In this document: one piece after another, positions 8,076 through 17,221 of the stretch
Layout of the letters: each line of letters begins with the position of its first letter
Numbering within the stretch: the first letter of the stretch is position 1
Source of the DNA: Poriferisphaera corsica
Lineage (GTDB): Bacteria > Planctomycetota > Phycisphaerae > Phycisphaerales > Phycisphaeraceae
Direction: 5' to 3'
Length of the DNA stretch: 64,000 nucleotides
Assembly (NCBI RefSeq): GCF_007747445.1
Contig: NZ_CP036425.1
Coordinates: 4,014,175-4,078,174, forward strand
Notes under the pieces: model-generated
Databases searched by the model: none
Seen by the model: only the letters and a program-made list of their open reading frames with translations
Told to the model about the DNA's origin: nothing
Program-made: the position numbers and the translations under genes

Positions 8076-9881
8076 ATGGCATATCTTGATACGTTGAAAA
8101 TGGATCACCCGAGGTTGATGTTGCATGAAGAGCGGGTTGATCGGATGAGGCATTGGCTTCGGCCAAAGACGTTCGTACAAAGGTGGTATGCGTATGTGAA
8201 GAAGGAGGCAGATGAGCTGCTTGAAAGTGATTTGTTAGTGTATGAGTTGCCGGACGGGTTACGTCTTTTGGATGTATCGCGAGAAATGGTAAGGCGGGTG
8301 TATGCGTTGGGGTTAGCGTATCGGGTTGGCGGCGAACGAAAATATGGCGAGCGGCTTGTTGCGGAGTTGCTACAGGTGTGCGGGTTTGTGGATTGGAATC
8401 CGAGGCATTTTCTGGATGTGGCGGAGATGTTGCATGGGGTTGGGGTTGGTTACGACTGGGTTTATGGATTGCTTTGTGAAAAGGAGGAGCGGCTAATTCG
8501 TGCGGCGATTATTGAGAAGGGGTTGCGGCCAGCGCTTTGGTGTTATGAGCATGGGGACGAGCTGGAGAATCGGTGGACGCGAGATATAAATAATTGGAAT
8601 CAGGTTTGTAATACGGGGATCGTGATTGGCGCATTGGCGGTGGCGGATAAGGAAGGTGAGGTTGCTGAACGGGTTTTGGAAAGAGCGGTGAGCGCTTTGC
8701 CGATTTCGTTAAAACAGTTTGAGCCGGATGGCGGATGGTTTGAAGGGCCGATTTACTGGCGGTTTGCGTCGGAGTATACGTGCCATTTTTTGGCGGCAAT
8801 GAATAGCGCGTTAGGACATGATGGGGGTTTGGGTGAGTTGCCGGGGCTGAGCGAGACGGGAACATTTTTGGTTTATATGACGGGGCCAAGCGGGAAGTAT
8901 TTTAATTTTGCGGATGGACATGAAGAGCTGATTGGGACGCCGCAGATGTTGTATATGGCGGAAAGATATGGTCAGCAGATGTATGCGGCTCATCATATTC
9001 AGAAGGGCGAGATGAGTGAGACTGATTTGATGTACTGGCATGAGGGATTGGAGAAATTAAATGGAGGAAGATATGAGGAGGCGATGCGTGGGGTTGATTT
9101 GGACAAAGTTTTTGAGCCTTGCAATGTGGTAAGTATGCGATCGTCGTGGGAGGATGATGCGATGTATGTGGGGATGAGTTTTTCAAATAATGGATTGTCG
9201 CATACGCATTTAGATATGGGATCGTTTGTGCTGGATTATGGCGGGGAACGGTTTGCGACGGAATTGAATGCGGATGACTACAACGCACCGGGTTTTTTCA
9301 CCAAAGAGCGGTATTGCTTTTATCGTAATCGGGCGGAGGGGCATAACACGTTGGTGGTAGATCCGGTGGTAGGGGATTTAGAGAGGGATCGGGATGATGG
9401 AGGGATAATGGAGCCGGATCAGAATTTGCCGGAGCGAGGGACGTCGATGAAGGCGGAGTTGATGGAGTTCAAGGCGGATGATGAGCGGTGTGCTGTGAAG
9501 GTCGATTTGAGTGCGGGGTATGAGCCGCGGCTGAAACGGTTTGAGCGTAAGATGCGGTTGGAACGAAAAGCAAAAGAAGTTGTCGTGACGGATTGGGTGG
9601 AGTCGGATGAAAGCAGCGATGTCTATTGGTTTATGCATACCGAAGCTGAGGTTGTGCTACATCATGAGGGGAGGCGAGCAATATTGCGGCGTAATGGGGT
9701 TAATCTGGTGGCGGAGGTATTGAAGCCTGACGGGGCGGTGTTTCATGTGCGAAAGGCGGAGGGGTTTGATCAGAACCGGACTCGGGGCGAGAAATCGAAC
9801 GAGGGATATCGAAAGCTAGCAGTGCTGTTAAAAACGGTCATGAGAGAACAGGTTGTGGTGCGGTTTCGAGGGATTGAATAA
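8076..9881 (+). CDS. Heparinase II/III-family protein (polysaccharide lyase-like)
   Basis: Predicted uronate-polysaccharide lyase of 601 residues with the two-part architecture of the family: an N-terminal alpha/alpha toroid (roughly residues 1-340, with RDINNWNQVCNTG holding the catalytic-region Asn) and a C-terminal beta-sandwich beginning with the conserved THLDMGSFVLDYGGE block and the AEGHNTLVVD block. No signal peptide is visible, so it would act in the cytoplasm on imported oligosaccharides unless exported another way. The ATG at 8076 follows a GGGAG ribosome site by nine bases; the frame also offers a TTG three bases earlier. Substrate (alginate, heparin-like or other) is not predictable by eye. 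Confidence 0.82.
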   Translation: MAYLDTLKMDHPRLMLHEERVDRMRHWLRPKTFVQRWYAYVKKEADELLESDLLVYELPDGLRLLDVSREMVRRVYALGLAYRVGGERKYGERLVAELLQVCGFVDWNPRHFLDVAEMLHGVGVGYDWVYGLLCEKEERLIRAAIIEKGLRPALWCYEHGDELENRWTRDINNWNQVCNTGIVIGALAVADKEGEVAERVLERAVSALPISLKQFEPDGGWFEGPIYWRFASEYTCHFLAAMNSALGHDGGLGELPGLSETGTFLVYMTGPSGKYFNFADGHEELIGTPQMLYMAERYGQQMYAAHHIQKGEMSETDLMYWHEGLEKLNGGRYEEAMRGVDLDKVFEPCNVVSMRSSWEDDAMYVGMSFSNNGLSHTHLDMGSFVLDYGGERFATELNADDYNAPGFFTKERYCFYRNRAEGHNTLVVDPVVGDLERDRDDGGIMEPDQNLPERGTSMKAELMEFKADDERCAVKVDLSAGYEPRLKRFERKMRLERKAKEVVVTDWVESDESSDVYWFMHTEAEVVLHHEGRRAILRRNGVNLVAEVLKPDGAVFHVRKAEGFDQNRTRGEKSNEGYRKLAVLLKTVMREQVVVRFRGIE

Positions 9882-9907
9882 AAATACCTGCTTGAAGGCA
9901 GGTATTT
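9882..9907. terminator. Bidirectional terminator between heparinase and lipoprotein genes
   Basis: A perfect 10-bp stem AAATACCTGC / GCAGGTATTT with loop TTGAAG. It begins directly after the last base of the heparinase stop codon and serves both convergent genes. Confidence 0.85.
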
Positions 9908-9935
9908 GATGGTTTGAATAATATTGATTGCTGGC

Positions 9936-10622
9936 TTACTGGAAGTAGTTAAGAACCTGATAGCGGATGTATTCATTGGTGGCTTCAAGTATGCGAAGCC
10001 TAGCGCCTTGGTAGCCAATGATATCGTCTTCAGAAATATCGTAGTTCGTTTGATTGGTAAAAAGCGGTCTTGAGGATGGGCCAGCGTATTCGTTGTAGCT
10101 GATTGAGATGGCGTTGTTGATGGTGCCGTTGTAAGTCAGCGCTCTGACAAGATAATCTTCGTCCTTGCTTGGAACTTTGGTGCGTGTGAAGCGAGGGCGG
10201 GTTGTTTTGCCGCGCATTTTGAAAATGGTTACGCCGTAGAGGTCGCTGGTATAGGTATCAAGTTGCATGATGAGGAATGGGTCGGCAATGGGATTGCGAT
10301 CAACGGAGCCGGGATTAGGTACGTTGCCGGGGAGGTAGTATTCAAAACGCTCATCAAAGCCGGCACGAATGTAGTTGCCTTTGGAGAACTTATAGACGTA
10401 TCCGAGTAATCCGGCGGGCATGGTTGCTTCTACATCGAGGTGGATGGCGTCATATTCTTTATAGTTTCCGATTTTGAGGATTTCGTCGCCGACGTAGGCG
10501 GTCTGCTCGATCATCAGATCAGGTTTTTGGATATTCACGTCAGTCGGTATGTAGTTGTACTTGGGGGAGACACAGCCGAAGAGGAGCAGTGAAAGCACAA
10601 TCAGGGGGAGAATTTGTCTCAA
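9936..10622 (-). CDS. Lipoprotein of unknown function
   Basis: The 228-residue product has a short basic start, the hydrophobic stretch ILPLIVLSLLLF and a lipobox LLFGC, so it should be lipidated at Cys17 and anchored in a membrane. No family is recognised for the mature part, which is rich in Tyr, Asp and Asn and predicted to be mostly beta (segments such as YVYKFSKGNYIRAGF and LYGVTIFKMRG). It is monocistronic between a terminator and a long intergenic region. Confidence 0.75.
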   Translation of the reverse strand: MRQILPLIVLSLLLFGCVSPKYNYIPTDVNIQKPDLMIEQTAYVGDEILKIGNYKEYDAIHLDVEATMPAGLLGYVYKFSKGNYIRAGFDERFEYYLPGNVPNPGSVDRNPIADPFLIMQLDTYTSDLYGVTIFKMRGKTTRPRFTRTKVPSKDEDYLVRALTYNGTINNAISISYNEYAGPSSRPLFTNQTNYDISEDDIIGYQGARLRILEATNEYIRYQVLNYFQ

Positions 10623-10985
10623 TGTTGGACCCTTCGGAAGAGAAATGACATAAAAAGATGTAAGTCATTTTTTATCATAACAATTATCGAAAACTTCGTA
10701 AAAGAACATACCTGATTGAAAAAACCGCGTTTGAATTAGGTTTTAATTTGGAAAAATTCTCCTGATTGAGCGAAAATTGTTCTCGGATGGGCCTATAAGA
10801 GCGGAATTTTGAGTGCTAAAAAGAGGTGGTAAAAAATTTTGGTGGGGTCTGGATAATGGCCGAAAGTAGCGATAAGCCTTGGGATAAGCAGGACTTCGGT
10901 GCATGAGTACCAATATAGGGGGGCAGAATATTACCGGACGAACATTGTTCAATCTGCGACTTAAATGTATATTTTACAGTGATTT
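10623..10985. other. AT-rich intergenic region upstream of the flgM leader
   Basis: No credible gene is seen. Short open frames here lack ribosome sites and protein-like composition. I did not find a convincing sigma-28 box. Confidence 0.45.
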
Positions 10986-11250
10986 AACCTGTTATTCAGG
11001 TAAAGACAGTTTCGCTCAAGATTTCTTCCGGTAATTGTCGATACCGTTGGTGTGATACAAAGGAAGGCCTGAGAGGGCCGCGTTGGGCGGGTATGAAGCT
11101 GGATAGGAGATCCGGCGGAATACAAGCGAACGGGTATCACGAAGTGAGTGGAGCAAAGCCGGCACCCCGTGGGTCGAGGTGCTTGGAACGGCAAGTTCGC
11201 AAGGGACTTGCTTTGACAGACGCATGAGCACGGAGGCGTGCCATCAGGAG
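10986..11250 (+). ncRNA. Candidate structured leader RNA in front of flgM
   Basis: Many complementary segments cluster between an ACCTG/CAGGT hairpin (10987-11001) and the flgM ribosome site. GTGATAC (11052-11058) can pair with GTATCAC (11134-11140) and encloses GTAT/ATAC (11091-11094, 11120-11123) closing near a perfect hairpin CTGGAT-AGGAG-ATCCGG (11099-11115). Further hairpins are GCACC/GGTGC (11162-11182), GCAAGT/ACTTGC (11191-11211) and GCACG-GAGG-CGTGC (11228-11241). The last ends five bases before the AGGAG ribosome site (11246-11250). It matches no riboswitch or RNA consensus I know. It could be a cis-regulator of flgM or an independent small RNA. Confidence 0.5.
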
Positions 11251-11258
11251 TCAATGAG

Positions 11259-11537
11259 ATGAGTGATATTGCCCCAATCAGTCGCACATCCGCGGCCGCG
11301 GTTCAGACACGAATGAGTGTGCCTGCTGCACCGACGGCGGTTGAGACGAGCCCACATCGGAAAGCCGACAGTGTGGAGTTCTCAGAGGCGGCGCGTTATT
11401 TGGCAAAGATCGCTGAACTTCCGGACATTCGTCAGGACCTGGTCGATCGCGTTAAAGGCGAGATCGCAGCGGGTACGTACGATTCGGAAGACAAGGTCGA
11501 TTCAATGCTAGATTCGCTCGCAGAGGATTTGCTCTAA
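11259..11537 (+). CDS. flgM: FlgM-family anti-sigma-28 factor
   Basis: FlgM binds the flagellar sigma factor FliA and releases it after the hook is finished. The 92-residue product has a disordered Ala/Pro/Thr-rich first half and the FlgM C-terminal core: DSVEFSEAARYLAKIAEL, then DIRQDLVDRVKGEIAAGTY and the terminal DKVDSMLDSLAEDLL helix. Start ATG 11259 follows AGGAG by eight bases. It stands apart from other flagellar genes and has a long structured leader. The Maf/NeuC operon at 41-47 kb is the other flagellum-related locus here. Confidence 0.85.
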   Translation: MSDIAPISRTSAAAVQTRMSVPAAPTAVETSPHRKADSVEFSEAARYLAKIAELPDIRQDLVDRVKGEIAAGTYDSEDKVDSMLDSLAEDLL

Positions 11538-11622
11538 CCAATTCTCTTCAACCGAGTTACGGTGTTGTTTGCCGTGGCATTATGGCGGCCGCCTGCCGCT
11601 GACAGCTAAACTAGAATCATAT

Positions 11623-11649
11623 AACCGTCGCTGAACTCGACGGTTTTTT
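11623..11649 (+). terminator. Terminator after flgM
   Basis: Stem AACCGTCG / CGACGGTT with a seven-base loop and a six-T run, about 85 bases downstream of the stop. Confidence 0.85.
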
Positions 11650-11821
11650 CATGGACAAAGACGGAAAAGACTGGGTGGTATTTACTGAAAAAAAGAAAGC
11701 TAACACGATTGGGGAATGCGTGTTACAATCGAGGTTCAGTTGGGTCGCTTAATGATTGCGGTGGTATGGGAGCCGCGATCGGATTAATCGAACAATTTAG
11801 GTATATAGATGGAGTTTGCTG

Positions 11822-13408
11822 ATGCGCAGGTTCAAGCTGCTGAATGCTGTCCCTTTCATGGCTGTGGTTTTACTGATGCTGGGGAGTATGGGGGAATTTG
11901 CATGGGGCGAGGTGAAGTTAGCCGGTGAGGTTAAGGTGAGTGAACCGTTTGTTGGGGTGAAGCATGTGCAGGTCGTGCAGAAGAAACCACGAGCACGGAT
12001 TATCAATGCATTGGTCATTGATCCAAAAGCAGATGGGGTGAGATTCAAGATGACACCGGGCAACGGTGATCCCAATGGGAATGAGCCGGGAGATCTGAAT
12101 TACGAAGTCACACGTCAAACTGTTCGTGAATTCATGAAGCAAGAGGGCGCGGTCGCGGGAATTAATGCAGCGTTCTATGTTTTCATTAATGGGACAAGTC
12201 ACACGAATGTGATTGGGTTAGCTGCTTCAGATGGGGAGATCTATTCCGCGTTTCAAAAGAACGAGAAAGACAAAGATTGGCCGGCCATTAACTTTGGGCC
12301 TGATGGCAAGGCGGATGTGATCACATCCGCGAAACCGAACACCATAACGACAGAGTATATGCCGCGAAATGTGAAGATCTATAATGCGATTTCGGGTTCG
12401 CATATGCTAGTCAGAAATGGCAAAGCGAAAACTTTTGAGAAAAGACCTTTTAATGATGTTTATCATCCACGCACAGCAGCGGGCGTGACGGTTGACGATA
12501 AAGTGTTGTTAGTAACGGTTGATGGCCGACAACCGGACTTTACAGAAGGTGCATCGCTTGCTGAACTTGCAGAAATCATGGTTGGGCTTGGTGCGAAAGA
12601 TGCGATCAATCTAGATGGCGGCGGTTCAACAACCATGGTAATGGCAGACCCGGTCATGCGTGTGGTTAACAACCCATCGGACGCAAAATCAAACGGTAAT
12701 GCGGGACGTGAACGATCGAATGGTGTGAATATCGCGTTGTTTGCAAAACCAAAGCCGGGATATAAAGCTTTATCACAACCATCGAAACCGGCACCGCCAG
12801 CATTGCTACCTTACCCTAAAAAGAAGATTGTGCTGGATGATTTCGAAGGTGGACTTGGCCGCTTTGCCAGTGCGGTTTCAGCATGTGGATCTAATCGATG
12901 CGTTGATAAAAAATCTGAATCATTCATCGTCAAAGATCGGAACGCTCCATCGGGTAACAAAGCACTGGGCCTGAAGATATTGCGTGGAAAAGATAATGGC
13001 AAAGGCCTACTTTTGCGTTTTCTGTCAGGCGGCGGCTCTGTAAAGAACAACGTCGTGCTTGGCCGCGTAGGCACGGTTGGCTACTGGATTAAAACGAAGC
13101 AAGTGAACTTAAAGGCATCGATCGTGATTGATGACACAATCATGCCGAAAAAGAATACGAGCAAAGCACATGAGAAGGGTGCGTATCGACCAATCAAGGC
13201 TGACGGGAAGTGGCACTTCTATGCGTGGGACTTACAGAAAGTCCATCACTGGTCGAACTTCTTTAATGGAAATGGCGCATTGGAAGGCCCTAACACATCA
13301 ATAGATGGCATTCTGATTGTTTCTGATCCGAAATTCAACAAGCAGGGCGAAGTGATCGAGTTAATGATTGATGCAGTCACTTATGATCCGGACGGGGATT
13401 TTGAATAA
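11822..13408 (+). CDS. Secreted phosphodiester glycosidase-domain (NAGPA) protein, copy 1
   Basis: The 528-residue protein has a signal peptide (hydrophobic FMAVVLLMLGSMGEFAWG) and an NAGPA/DUF2233-type domain at about residues 30-300. Visible blocks are GINAAFYVF, HPRTAAGVTVDD, LLVTVDGRQPDFTEGASL, AINLDGGGSTTMV and a closing NPSDA/NGVNIALFA block, which include the conserved Asp and Gly-rich active-site loop of the family. A C-terminal beta-rich domain (about 350-528) is shared only with the next gene. The ATG at 11822 has GGAG seven bases upstream. The family cleaves phosphodiester-linked sugars or acts in exopolysaccharide processing; the exact substrate is unknown. Confidence 0.8.
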   Translation: MRRFKLLNAVPFMAVVLLMLGSMGEFAWGEVKLAGEVKVSEPFVGVKHVQVVQKKPRARIINALVIDPKADGVRFKMTPGNGDPNGNEPGDLNYEVTRQTVREFMKQEGAVAGINAAFYVFINGTSHTNVIGLAASDGEIYSAFQKNEKDKDWPAINFGPDGKADVITSAKPNTITTEYMPRNVKIYNAISGSHMLVRNGKAKTFEKRPFNDVYHPRTAAGVTVDDKVLLVTVDGRQPDFTEGASLAELAEIMVGLGAKDAINLDGGGSTTMVMADPVMRVVNNPSDAKSNGNAGRERSNGVNIALFAKPKPGYKALSQPSKPAPPALLPYPKKKIVLDDFEGGLGRFASAVSACGSNRCVDKKSESFIVKDRNAPSGNKALGLKILRGKDNGKGLLLRFLSGGGSVKNNVVLGRVGTVGYWIKTKQVNLKASIVIDDTIMPKKNTSKAHEKGAYRPIKADGKWHFYAWDLQKVHHWSNFFNGNGALEGPNTSIDGILIVSDPKFNKQGEVIELMIDAVTYDPDGDFE

Positions 13409-13430
13409 ACTTAATTAAATCTGAACATTA

Positions 13431-13463
13431 AGAGCTACGGTAATTGCCGTAGCTCTTTTTTTT
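13431..13463 (+). terminator. Terminator between the two NAGPA genes
   Basis: A perfect 10-bp stem AGAGCTACGG / CCGTAGCTCT with loop TAATTG and a T-run. The paralogues are therefore separate transcription units. Confidence 0.9.
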
Positions 13464-13552
13464 ATGGAAATTTACTGCGTGATCTAGAATCGTCAGGTTA
13501 TAATCCGAATTCAAATCGCTTGAGATTATCATGCTTATGAGGGAGCAATGAG

Positions 13553-15124
13553 ATGAATAAAGTTTGGCGTATTGTTGGCTGCTGTGTCTTGATTGTTAGT
13601 AGTTCACAATTATGGGCTGAGGATGAATCGATCGGCCAATGGGACATTAGCGGGAAAATGGAAAGTGCAGATCCGTTCATCGGTGTGAAACACACACAGA
13701 TTATTCAGCAGATTCCGCGGCCAACTGTCATCAATATCATTGAGATTAACCCGAAAGCTGAGGGGATACGTTTTTTGTGTTCACCAGCAAATGGCGATCC
13801 TAACGGTGACGAGCCAGGGGATCCAAATCTTGAAGTAACGCGACTGCATACATTCGATTACGTCAAACAAACCAAAGCGCAGATCGGGATCAATACCGCG
13901 TTTTACGGCAGCATCAGTAACGAGCATCATTTCGCAGATATCAAGGGGTTAGCGGCGTCGGAGGGTGATGTTTATTCGAATTTCTACAAGGGGTGGCCTG
14001 CATTAAATATTACCGCTGACAATCAGGCGATGCTTATCAAATCGGCTGAACCCAAAGCGAATAATGCCAAAACAATACCATCTAATGCTCCGCTGTATAA
14101 CACGATAGGTGGATCGCACATTTTGCTTGAAAATGGTGTAATGCCCGAGACTAAAAGATGGAGCTTTACGACAGGTCGACACCCGAGAACGGCGGTCGGC
14201 TGGAAAGAAGATGGGACGATTTTGCTTGTTATCGTGGATGGAAGGCAAGCCAGATTTTCTGAAGGCATGACACTATTCGAGCTTGCCGATCTATTTCGCG
14301 ATCTCAGTTGTGTCAATGCAATCAATCTGGACGGTGGCGGATCAACGACGTTAGTAATGGGTGACCCGAATGTACGAATCGCCAACAACCCATCGGATAC
14401 ATTTGAAAACGGTGAGACCGGTCGGGCGAGATTTGTGGCAGCATCACTGTTAGTTTTCGCAAAGCCAAACCCGGAATATACGAAACCGATCGTGATGGCG
14501 ATCAAGCCAAAACCAATTGAGGCTCTGCCCTATCCGCAGGAGAAGATTGTTTTGCATGAGCAGTCAATTGGTTCGCAAAATTTTGTAAAACAGCACCCAA
14601 CATCAGTTTCTAACATCGGCATTGAAGGCGAAATCACAAGCTCCCTGCACAATGCGGCTCACAGAAAATCACACATTGCGGAGCAGTTCAGTTTCCAACG
14701 TTCAACACAGAAATCGAAGCTGGTCATGCGACATCTGTATGGCGAGGGTGAACCGAAAGGGAATATTGCGTTAGGTCGCGTAGGAACGATCGGTTATTGG
14801 CTCAGAACAACAAATAAAAATCTCAAAGCATCAATCATTCTTGATGACTCAGCGAACCCGAACACCAACAAATCAAAAGGTGAGGAGCGAGGTTCAACGA
14901 TTCCGATTATTGGGGACGGGGAATGGCATTTCTATGAATGGGATTTACGCGTCGTTGACCACTGGTTTAATTTTGATGGCGGCAGTGGCGTGATTGATGG
15001 ACCAAATACGACACTGGATTCGATCTTAATTCTGCAGGATAAAGAACATACTCAGGTTGGCGAAACGATGGAGATCATGATCGATACGATTGTTTATGAT
15101 CCGAAAGGTAAGATGAGACAATAA
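13553..15124 (+). CDS. Secreted phosphodiester glycosidase-domain (NAGPA) protein, copy 2
   Basis: This paralogue of the preceding gene has 523 residues, with a signal peptide ending near LWAED. It keeps the same domain order: FIGVKHTQII, NGDPNGDEPGDPNLEVTR, GINTAFYGS, HPRTAVGW, LLVIVDGRQARFSEGMTL, AINLDGGGSTTLVMGDP, and the C-terminal GRVGTIGYWLR and GEWHFYEWDLR blocks. The NAGPA signature is intact, so both copies are probably active. A GGGAG ribosome site precedes ATG 13553, and a TATAAT (13499-13504) lies 48 bases upstream, consistent with its own promoter. The duplication is clearly old, with moderate divergence throughout. Confidence 0.8.
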   Translation: MNKVWRIVGCCVLIVSSSQLWAEDESIGQWDISGKMESADPFIGVKHTQIIQQIPRPTVINIIEINPKAEGIRFLCSPANGDPNGDEPGDPNLEVTRLHTFDYVKQTKAQIGINTAFYGSISNEHHFADIKGLAASEGDVYSNFYKGWPALNITADNQAMLIKSAEPKANNAKTIPSNAPLYNTIGGSHILLENGVMPETKRWSFTTGRHPRTAVGWKEDGTILLVIVDGRQARFSEGMTLFELADLFRDLSCVNAINLDGGGSTTLVMGDPNVRIANNPSDTFENGETGRARFVAASLLVFAKPNPEYTKPIVMAIKPKPIEALPYPQEKIVLHEQSIGSQNFVKQHPTSVSNIGIEGEITSSLHNAAHRKSHIAEQFSFQRSTQKSKLVMRHLYGEGEPKGNIALGRVGTIGYWLRTTNKNLKASIILDDSANPNTNKSKGEERGSTIPIIGDGEWHFYEWDLRVVDHWFNFDGGSGVIDGPNTTLDSILILQDKEHTQVGETMEIMIDTIVYDPKGKMRQ

Positions 15125-15146
15125 AACACTAAAAACAATTAATAAT

Positions 15147-15174
15147 AAAAAAGCCACTCATTGAGTGGCTTTTT
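15147..15174. terminator. Bidirectional terminator between NAGPA copy 2 and polX
   Basis: A-run, stem GCCACTC / GAGTGGC with a three-base loop, then a T-run on both strands. It suits the convergent genes on each side. Confidence 0.88.
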
Positions 15175-15192
15175 ACATGTGCCAAAATTTTA

Positions 15193-16932
15193 TTACGGGC
15201 GACAAGATTTAAGCCACCCCATCAACTTGTCTTCGGCAAAACAGTTAACGATGTTTTTAGGTTCAGCCCAGGCGCGACGAGCGGTAAGCAAGCCGTATTG
15301 AAGTTCATTGAAATCATTGGGGCGATGCGCATCTGTATTGATAGCAAGCAAACAGCCTGCTTCGATCGCAGCACGAGCATGCGTATCTCGCAAATCGAGT
15401 CGATGATGATTCGCGTTTATTTCAAGAGCGATACCACGATCCGCAGCAGCCTTGATAATAGTATTCATATCAGGTGACATGCCTTCACGACGGGCAAGCA
15501 AACGGCCGGTGGGATGTCCGATGATATGTACGTATGGATTATTGATTGCTTTGATAAGACGATCGGTTGCTTTTTTACCGGTTTGCGAAAGAGCGGAGTG
15601 AGGTGAAGCAACGACGATGTCGAGCTGTTTCAGTAAAGAATTTGGGTAATCAAGTTTGCCGTCAGCAAGGATGTCGACTTCACTACCTGCGAGAACGTGT
15701 ATCTTTCCTGCCATCTCATCGCGAACAGCATGAATATCTTTGATATGTTGTTCGAGCCGTTTCTCGTCGAGGCCGTGAGCCTGGACTTGCGATTTCGAGT
15801 GATCGGTGACCGCAATCGTATGAAAACCACGATCGTAAGCAAGACCAGCTAACTCTCGAATAGAGAGAAGTCCATCGGACGCGTGCGTATGAGCATGTAA
15901 TTCTGCATGTATATCACGCTGAGTTACTAGCTTAGGAAGTTTATGCTCCTCGGCTGCTATGATTTCACCACGATCCTCACGGAGTTCAGGTGGGATAAAA
16001 TCGAGACCAAGAGCTTTGTAAATTTCTTCTTCGGTTCTAGCAGCAACCGTCTTCTCTGTTTGTTTATCTGTCAGCGCGTATTCTGACAACGTCATGCCCA
16101 TTGACTGAGCGCGTTCCCTTAGCACAACGTTATGCTCTTTCGAGCCGGTGAAGTACATAAGCGCAGCCCCATAAGATTCGGGAGCTATGATTCGCAGATC
16201 GACTTGAATACCGCCTTTGGTGCGAACTGATGTCTTCGTTTTGCCGGAAAGCATGACATCTTCAACCGGCTCAAGTGCTGTAAATCGCTCGGTCACGATT
16301 GATGCATGTTTAGGATCTGCCGCAACGAGAATATCGATATCACCAATGGTTTCCTTACCACGACGGAGCGAACCTGCATAGGCAGCCTGCTTAACCTCTT
16401 TTAATTGGCGAAGCTGGGCCACGAAGTAGACGGCTTTGAGATGAGCACGGCCAATGGTGTGTCGTTTGCCAGCTTGCTCAGCAAAAGCAAGATTCTTAGC
16501 GATCATATCGATCTTTTTTTGGCCTAATCCTTTGATAGACGTCAGCAACTCGGGCTTCTTTAGTGCTCTTTCAAGTGATTTGATGGAAACGATATCCGCT
16601 TCTTTCCAGAGAAGAGCGACAGTTTTTGCGCCTAGGCCGGGGATATTGAGTAGATCGGGAAGCCCCTTGGGGATCTCTTTAAGTAATTCATTGTGCTCGA
16701 TCATTTGACCGGTTTCACAAAACTCAACAATCTTGTCGGCAGTACCTTTCCCCACCCCATCGAGTGAGAGAAGTTCTGCATGGGTCATACTGGCGGTATC
16801 GGTCGTAAGTTCTTTGACAACTCGGGCAGCTTTTTGCATCGCGATAATACGAAAACGGTTAGCGTCGAGAATTTGTAAGACGTCCGCCATTTGGTTGAAA
16901 ATTGATGCGATTTGTTTGTTTGTGTCTGCCAT
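15193..16932 (-). CDS. polX: DNA polymerase/3'-5' exonuclease PolX
   Basis: Family X repair polymerase with a PHP exonuclease domain, 579 residues, the usual PolX length. In order: N-terminal helix-hairpin-helix region (about 1-110, with LDGVGKGTADKI and IPGLGAKTVALL), nucleotidyltransferase palm with GSLRRGKETIGDIDILV (metal-binding Asp pair), and PHP domain (about 335-579) with LHAHTHASDG, VTDHSKSQ, GSEVDIL, ASPHSAL, GHPTGR and NTDAHRP metal ligands. It acts in gap-filling base-excision repair. It is monocistronic and divergent from gcvP. Confidence 0.93.
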   Translation of the reverse strand: MADTNKQIASIFNQMADVLQILDANRFRIIAMQKAARVVKELTTDTASMTHAELLSLDGVGKGTADKIVEFCETGQMIEHNELLKEIPKGLPDLLNIPGLGAKTVALLWKEADIVSIKSLERALKKPELLTSIKGLGQKKIDMIAKNLAFAEQAGKRHTIGRAHLKAVYFVAQLRQLKEVKQAAYAGSLRRGKETIGDIDILVAADPKHASIVTERFTALEPVEDVMLSGKTKTSVRTKGGIQVDLRIIAPESYGAALMYFTGSKEHNVVLRERAQSMGMTLSEYALTDKQTEKTVAARTEEEIYKALGLDFIPPELREDRGEIIAAEEHKLPKLVTQRDIHAELHAHTHASDGLLSIRELAGLAYDRGFHTIAVTDHSKSQVQAHGLDEKRLEQHIKDIHAVRDEMAGKIHVLAGSEVDILADGKLDYPNSLLKQLDIVVASPHSALSQTGKKATDRLIKAINNPYVHIIGHPTGRLLARREGMSPDMNTIIKAAADRGIALEINANHHRLDLRDTHARAAIEAGCLLAINTDAHRPNDFNELQYGLLTARRAWAEPKNIVNCFAEDKLMGWLKSCRP

Positions 16933-17221
16933 AATTTCATGTGTGTGGTCAATATGTATCGGCCAATCTGCCTGCCGGGATAACGGAATATTGTAATGAG
17001 ACAGACAGTTTTATGCTCAATTTTTCTTGTATTAGTTCAACAATGATTACGATTTCCAGGTGGAAAAGTTGATGTATCGGGTTTGATGAGCAAACTAGAC
17101 ACATAAAGGGGTTGTATGAATTGCCAGTCAGGGGCAGTCTGTCTAGACTTGGTATATCGACGAAGCAACCGAAGACGGATTGTTTTCGGGGTTAGGACGC
17201 GTGGCCAAATAGAGAGACAAT
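16933..17221. other. Divergent polX-gcvP intergenic region
   Basis: About 290 bases. I looked specifically for a glycine riboswitch ahead of gcvP and did not find the conserved tandem aptamer core. No gene is seen; it must carry promoters in both directions. Confidence 0.5.

Noticed and set aside
11041-11250. Reading the flgM leader as a c-di-GMP-I (GEMM) riboswitch, RNase P RNA or tmRNA
   Set aside because: A GCAAAGCC word recalls GEMM, but the paired partner helix and tetraloop-receptor sequences are missing. RNase P and tmRNA signature blocks are absent.
16933-17221. Possible glycine riboswitch upstream of gcvP
   Set aside because: The conserved aptamer core was looked for and is not present; only ordinary sequence is seen.
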